DNA of 64,000 bases from Spongilla lacustris (Eukaryota > Porifera > Demospongiae > Spongillida > Spongillidae), in contig OX442426.1 in NCBI GenBank assembly GCA_949361645.1, positions 5,135,327-5,199,326 on the forward strand. Reading direction: 5' to 3'. This document shows, one piece after another, positions 58,618 through 64,000 of the stretch; position 1 is the first letter of the stretch, and every line of letters begins with the position of its first letter. The position numbers and the translations under genes were made by a program. Under the pieces are notes generated by a model, which saw nothing but the letters and a program-made list of their open reading frames with translations, did no database searches and had not been told where the DNA came from.

Positions 58618-59030
58618 AGCACGCGAACCTGTTGTCATAGGGAACATATCAGTGAAGTACTTTACATCATGTTCAGCACAGTTCCATTACTTTTGTTTTT
58701 TAACCTGCAGTGTTATACCAAGTTGTTTCATCTATCATTATCATCATTTAAAAATTATTGTTTTGGGGTGTGTGAAAATAGAAATCCATTACAGGGTTAA
58801 ATGTGAGAGTGTGCAAAATAGGAACAGACGGAATCTTAGGTGTAACAGTGCGTACTTGTAATAGGTACTGGTGTGCTCAATAACCACTGCTAGGCATCTG
58901 GTTCACCAAAGTCTGTGAAGCATAGTTAATGTACACATGCATGCAGAACATGGCAGTCAGTTGTTTTGGGGAGAAGGTGTGTGTTTCTGTAGTACACTAA
59001 GTAGCTTCCAGCAACGAGGTTAGGGGTATA
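58509..59030. repeat. 3' flank with (CA)n
   Basis: A CA-rich run occupies about 58545-58620. The rest is ordinary AT-rich sequence downstream of the ATP-grasp-like gene. Confidence 0.6.
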
Positions 59031-59039
59031 GGCTAGGTT

Positions 59040-60065
59040 ATAGCTACATGTACACCATGGGTTAGTGCTACAGGTTAGTGGTATAGAGGTTCAGGTTAGT
59101 GGCACAGGTTAGTGGCACAGGTTAGAGGTACAGGTTAGTGGTATAGAGGTTCAGGTTAGTGGCACAGGTTAGTGGTACAGATTAGTGGTATAGGTTAAAG
59201 GCACAGGTTAGTGGCGCAGATTAGTGGCACAGATTAGTGGCACAGGTTAGTGGCACAGGTTAGTGGCACAGGTTAGAGGCAAAGGTTAGTGGCACAGGTT
59301 AGAGGTACAGGTTAGTGGTATAGAGGTTCAGGTTAGTGGCACAGGTTAGTGGTACAGGTTAGTGGTATAGGTTAAAGGCACAGGTTAGTGGCACAGGTTA
59401 GAGGCAAAGGTTAGTGGCACAGGTTAGAGGCACAGATTAGTGGCACAGGTTAGTGGCACAGGTTAGAGGCACAGGTTAGTGGCACAGGTTAGGGGCACAG
59501 GTTAGTGGCACAGGTTAGAGGCACAGGTTAGTGGCACAGGTTAGAGGCACAGGTTAGTGGCACAGATTAGTGGCACAGGTTAGTGGCACAGATTAGTGGC
59601 ACAGGTTAGTGGCACAGGTTAGAGGCACAGGTTAGTGGCACAGGTTAGAGGCAAAGGTTAGTGGCACAGGTTAGTGGTACAGGTTAGTGGTATAGGTTAA
59701 AGGCACAGGTTAGTGGCACAGGTTAGGGGCACAGGTTAGTGGCACAGGTTAGAGGCACAGGTTAGAGGCACAGGTTAGAGGCACAGGTTAGTGGCACAGG
59801 TTAGAGGCACAGGTTAGAGGCACAGATTAGTGGCACAGGTTAGTGGCACAGGTTAGAGGCACAGGTTAGAGGCACAGGTTAGAGGCACAGGTTAGTGGCA
59901 CAGGTTAGAGGCACAGGTTAGGGGCACAGGTTAGTGGCACAGGTTAGAGGCACAGGTTAGGGGCACAGGTTAGTGGCACAGGTTAATGGCACAGGTTAGT
60001 GGCACAGGTTAGTGGCACAGGTTAGTGGCACAGGTTAGAGGCACAGGTTAGAGGCACAGGTGGTA
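59040..60065. repeat. 13-bp minisatellite GGTTAGTGGCACA
   Basis: Roughly 75 units of 13 bp repeat across about one kilobase, with variants GGTTAGAGGCACA, GGTTAGGGGCACA and GATTAGTGGCACA. Longer GGTATAGAGGTTCA units are mixed in at the left. No protein-coding frame is supported. Confidence 0.95.
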
Positions 60066-60479
60066 TAATGAAGGGGGCACTGGGAAGAAGCCAGATTCAG
60101 TGTAGGGTAGGTACATGCTGCATATCCTTTGCCCTGCTTGTCCACTGCTGGGTGCAGCCATCTAGTGCCCAGTACATTTGTAGCCAAGGCGATGAATAGA
60201 TATCATATCACATCTACATGGTGTGCAGACAACATTGTGCCTGATAGTGATACCATGTACATGTGCACCCGCCACATGTACATGGCTGGATGTACATACC
60301 CACACATGTGCACCCTCCACATATCACATACCCCACATATGCCACATCACACACCACATGTACACCACTTTAGATGGGGCCACATCACATCTGCTTCACA
60401 TGTAGACACAGTGGGTGTCACTAAAGTCTTATTCCATGCATTCATCCCCACCCCTTACACTCCTCCATCCTCCCTGCAC

Positions 60480-60795
60480 TCCTGCCATATGCCACCTCCC
60501 ATATGCCACCTCCCATATGCCACCTCCCATATGCCACCTCACATATGCCACCTCCCATATGCCACCTCCCATATGCCACCTCCCATATGCCACCTCCCAT
60601 ATGCCACCTCCCATATGCCACCTCCCATATGCCACCTCCCATATGCCACCTCTCATATGCCACCTCCCATATGCCACCTCCCATATGCCACCTCCCATAT
60701 GCCACCTCCCATATGCCACCTCCCATATGCCACCTCCCATATGCCACCTCCCATATGCCACCTCCCATATGCCACCTCCCATATGCCACCTCACC
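60480..60795. repeat. 14-bp minisatellite CACCTCCCATATGC
   Basis: About 22 nearly identical units, each containing CATATG. A few read CTCACATATG or CTCTCATATG. The repetitive open frames on both strands follow from the unit and are not genes. Confidence 0.95.
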
Positions 60796-60879
60796 TCATC
60801 TCCACTTGAGATTTTATGTGCTCACATGCACTGTGTTGCATATACACATGCACCCGCACAGGTGCATACATGCAGCACA

Positions 60880-61030
<151 letters not shown>

Positions 61031-61555
61031 ATGGCCCAGTACAAATATACTTTAGCAATAAGCATTCACATGAGTACTAAACACAAAATACAAATAGGCA
61101 CACAGAGGCAATATTAAGAGTAGAGTGTGGAAGGGATAAGAAAGAAAAGGAGAGGAAGAGGAGGAGGAGGGGAAAAGAGGGATAGATCTAGAGGAGGGAG
61201 GAGGAGGAGGGAGGGAGAGAGGTAGGGAGGAGAGAGGAGGGTAGGAGGTACAGGGGCTGCTTACAATGGAAGCTTTATCTTTACTCACATCAAAAGTCTA
61301 CTCTATCTGTGCAACACATCAAAAGACTGCACTGATTGAGTAATTACAAGCCTCATGTAGAAGCCTGCTTCACCATTGTGTCTCCTGGCTCTGTCTGCAG
61401 CTGCTCCTGGACCCTATGTATCTCAGATAAGGATGCAGAATAAAGTATTGTGTATTCATTACTAAGTCTCACCCTTGTGGATATATGTCTTAGTAACTGC
61501 TTTGTAATTACATTGTACTTCATGTCTTGACCATTAGTGTCAGGAAAGTTTTGTG

Positions 61556-61557
61556 TG

Positions 61558-61614
<57 letters not shown>

Positions 61615-61761
61615 ATGTGTGTGTGTGTGTGTGTGCGCGCGCGCATGTGTATATGTATATATATGCAAGTGGGCATGAACATGTGTCCATGTGTGCTTTT
61701 ATGTGTGTGTGGTGTGTGTATACATGTTGTGTAAGTGTGTGTATGTGTGTTGTGTGTGTGG

Positions 61762-61822
<61 letters not shown>

Positions 61823-61835
61823 TGTGTGTGTCCCT
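61556..61835. repeat. Two (GT)n microsatellites
   Basis: GT runs at about 61563-61640 (ending GCGCGCGCGC) and 61757-61832, separated by mixed GT-rich sequence. They lie within 250 bp upstream of the TGF-beta gene and are in reverse orientation relative to the CA run at 60880. Confidence 0.95.
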
Positions 61836-61997
61836 TTAGTTTGATTGGATTATAACAGACCACGGAGGCTATAAATCTTTGGTCAGGCGAAAACAAACAA
61901 CCATTCACAAAAACAAAACCATCACTGTACTGTACTTATGGTGCATACATGTACAATGATATGATTGACTACCATTACCACGCCTCCAGCGTTGACA

Positions 61998-62006
61998 GTA
62001 TAAAAC
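61998..62006 (+). promoter_or_regulatory. TATA-like box of the TGF-beta gene
   Basis: AGTATAAAACGG lies about 50 bp before the ATG at 62054. This spacing would allow a start site near 62028 and a very short leader. Position and sequence fit a TATA box; no expression evidence exists here. Confidence 0.5.
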
Positions 62007-62053
62007 GGCGCCATGCAGTAATACGCTTGCACGTGTCCGATAATAATAGCAAT

Positions 62054-63298
62054 ATGCTGAACCTCAACGTTCTCCTTCTCACCTGCGCGATGGTCGCCCT
62101 GAGCTCCTCGCAAGACGCGAGGACGATGCAGCAGCCACTCGACTTCATTCAAGAGGTGTTCTCCAACCTTACCAAGGACGGCGAGGGCCGCCCGAAGGAC
62201 CTGGAGAGCGGGCCGACGTCCGTCTGGTTTCTGCAGGACACTGGTAAGTTCTGCACGGCACGTGTTTGCATGTATGTATGCACGCGGGGAGTATGTATAC
62301 ATGACATGTATTGTATATTCTGCAGCTGTTCACGTGTACCGTACATATATTTATACTTTTGCGCTGCAGGAATCTTGAAAAATGCGTCCGAGGAGCACAA
62401 CGAACTTCGCCCAAATGGCGACTACCTCTTCCTGTTCGACTGGAGCTCGATCGCCAAAAACTCCAACAGCGACTTGAGCAAAGGGGTCATTCGCGCGCAC
62501 TTTAGGTCGCAGTCCAAATCGAACCGCACCGAATCCGTGTCGGTGGTGATGGCGGCGAACGTGTCCGTTGGCATCTTGGATGACGACGCGCCCGCGGTTC
62601 CATCTGGCGGGACCCACTTTACCGCGTCCGGTAACGGCAGCGGGTGGATCGAGATTGAAATCACCGTGGGGTTGAAAGCAGCCTGGCACCGCTCAAACGC
62701 CTCGGCCGTGGTCGTCTCCATCCATTTGAGCAGGGAGGACGGTGTTACCGCGGGTGGTGTCTTCGTCGTAATAACTGATCCGTCGGCAATACCTCTCGAC
62801 TTGCGCCATCAGAATCGCTACGCGGCGCTGCAACCCCTCCTACTGATCTACCTCGAAGACGGCTCGCTCAAGACCAGGGCGATGGTGTTGTCCACGGGGC
62901 CCCGGATTGACGGCACTATGCAAGAAGCGGCCCGCGCGAGGCGGTCCGACCTCGTTGGCTCGTGCGGCTTGTATAACTACACCGTGACTTTCTCCGACGT
63001 AGGAATTGACTTCGTCCTGACACCGGAGAGCATGAATATTGGCAGGTGTTCTGGCGGGTGTGCCACTAGCAACCAGCGGAGCATGCCAGCCGGTACCGTT
63101 ACTAACCATGCCAGCGTCATTGCAGCTGCCGACGCCGTCCAACGAACTTCAGAATCGAGCAGCAGCGGCCAAGGCGGTGTCGCGTGCTGCTCTCCGTTGA
63201 AATATCAGCCCGTCTACCTCCTGGTCTTCAACAGCGACATGATACTCGGTGTGCAGCTGTTCACTGATATGGTAGTGAGCACTTGTGGGTGTGGTTAG
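62054..63298 (+). CDS. TGF-beta superfamily ligand
   Basis: Exons 62054-62243 and 62370-63298 (GT-AG, phase 1) encode 372 aa. The start MLNLNVLLLTCAMVALSSS is a clear signal peptide, which selects this ATG over earlier in-frame codons. A prodomain follows with several N-glycosylation sites (NAS, NRT, NVS, NGS). A furin-type site RARR ends at 62944 and releases a mature part of 117 residues. The seven cysteines have cystine-knot spacing: SCGLY, GRCSGGC, ACCSP and STCGCG. The usual GW..W near the first strand is VGIDFVLTPE. The ligand would be secreted, dimerise and act on Ser/Thr kinase receptors. BMP/TGF-beta/activin class cannot be told by eye. The exons are strikingly GC- and CpG-rich. The 126-nt intron is a multiple of three without stops, so retention would give an in-frame insert. 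Confidence 0.92.
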   Translation: MLNLNVLLLTCAMVALSSSQDARTMQQPLDFIQEVFSNLTKDGEGRPKDLESGPTSVWFLQDTGKFCTARVCMYVCTRGVCIHDMYCIFCSCSRVPYIYLYFCAAGILKNASEEHNELRPNGDYLFLFDWSSIAKNSNSDLSKGVIRAHFRSQSKSNRTESVSVVMAANVSVGILDDDAPAVPSGGTHFTASGNGSGWIEIEITVGLKAAWHRSNASAVVVSIHLSREDGVTAGGVFVVITDPSAIPLDLRHQNRYAALQPLLLIYLEDGSLKTRAMVLSTGPRIDGTMQEAARARRSDLVGSCGLYNYTVTFSDVGIDFVLTPESMNIGRCSGGCATSNQRSMPAGTVTNHASVIAAADAVQRTSESSSSGQGGVACCSPLKYQPVYLLVFNSDMILGVQLFTDMVVSTCGCG

Positions 63299-63640
63299 GA
63301 ATACTATGAAGCAGTTTTTAGCTTGTGAGACTTGAATTTCTAAATTTTGTAGTTGTGAAAATTCAATGCCCTTCCCCTTTGTGATTTTGTTTTTTCCTTT
63401 TGTGAATTTCTTTTCTTCTGAATTTATCCCATGGGGATTCATAACTTCTCGCTGCATGCTATGTCGGCCATCTTGAATTCTATTAAAGATTTGAATGGCG
63501 CGAGAAAGCGGGGGTGGGGGCGTAGTGGTCATGGCCCATTATTGCAGTCATATCTGGCCTCTGCATTCCGGCAGAGCATAGATTAAAGACCTTAATCTTC
63601 AAACCCCGGCTTATTACGTAATAATAATAATCATATTTCG
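63299..63640. other. 3' flank of the TGF-beta gene
   Basis: AT-rich, with no clear AATAAA hexamer in the first 300 bases and no ORF I would support. Confidence 0.4.
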
Positions 63641-63645
63641 TAACC

Positions 63646-63880
63646 ATGCCAGTGCGCAGAAGCCTAAATATAGAAAACATGCGTGCGGCCAATGAAACCA
63701 GATGGCAGGAGTTGGGGTGGACATGTACCCCCGGCTTAGCCGCAGAAACGTACGGTAACTGGGGAGAGTGTTTTTTTTTCCATCGCGGCCAGGCCACCAA
63801 TATTATGCTGGCTGAAATCTATGGCCGCCTGAACATGGCCATCATGGGAAGCGAGGGTACGTTAGTAGAACTGTAGGCTT
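63646..63880 (+). pseudogene. LINE ORF remnant
   Basis: An open frame of 76 codons contains LAAETYGNWG and VLAEIYGRLN-like ImLAEIYGRLNMAI. This pair of blocks is common near the C-terminus of invertebrate LINE-type proteins. The stretch between them is disrupted by a T run. It is a short dead fragment. Confidence 0.45.
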
Positions 63881-64000
63881 GTCAACTGTGTTCGTGTAAT
63901 AGTAATGATTATATTATTTGTATCATTTTTTAAAATTGTTAGTAAATTGTTATTGAACTTACTTTGTTATCATATAGTTATATGCCGGTAATCTATACGA

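Noticed and set aside
61949..62053. Earlier in-frame ATG for the TGF-beta gene
   Set aside because: The stretch contains the TATA-like box and no signal peptide; the ATG at 62054 begins a clear signal sequence.

Overview
The window is eukaryotic, almost certainly metazoan, and most likely from a demosponge. That placement is inference. It rests on short introns (about 50-130 bp in the intact genes), a receptor tyrosine kinase whose ectodomain resembles the type expanded in sponges, a divergent TGF-beta ligand, and very frequent copies of the palindrome TACATGTA. The sequence is AT-rich and repeat-rich. It has many poly-C/poly-G tracts of 20-51 nt, and one 200-base assembly gap at 55752-55951.

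Layout. Positions 1-9755 and 42754-50442 are two diverged copies of one segment, arranged in tandem, each carrying a transmembrane receptor gene. Copy A (4866-9755, six exons, 492 aa) has a signal peptide, a sponge-type ectodomain, an EGF module, a TSTVP-repeat stalk, a membrane segment and a kinase-less tail with repeated NEAY motifs. Copy B (45144-50442, fourteen exons, 747 aa) has the same ectodomain plus a complete tyrosine kinase domain. Between the copies is a transposon graveyard. It holds a broken RAG1-N-terminus-like zinc-finger gene (12417-13670, minus), and a decayed intron-bearing Gypsy/Ginger-type integrase joined to an Ulp1-like peptidase (14616-35230). That integrase gene is split by a 15.9-kb element (15437-31348) with 2.2-kb terminal inverted repeats flanked by TA and about 10 kb of a roughly 130-bp satellite. 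A hAT transposase end, a perfect 116-bp palindrome and palindromic MITEs follow. A small intact five-exon gene of unknown function lies on the minus strand (40040-41547).

From 50443 to 55700 there are remnants of a C2H2 zinc-finger ORF with frameshifts, flanked by an inverted duplication. From 56241 to 58508 lie the last exons of a gene resembling the CDC123-like ATP-grasp family. Next come long minisatellites and CA/GT microsatellites (58500-61830). An intact two-exon TGF-beta superfamily ligand (62054-63298) follows, markedly GC- and CpG-rich compared with its surroundings. The window ends in a LINE remnant.

The intact genes do not form one pathway. The receptor pair is a paralogue pair: B can signal by phosphorylation. 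A keeps the outside and offers tyrosine docking motifs without a kinase, so it could act as a co-receptor, substrate or decoy. That role is inference.
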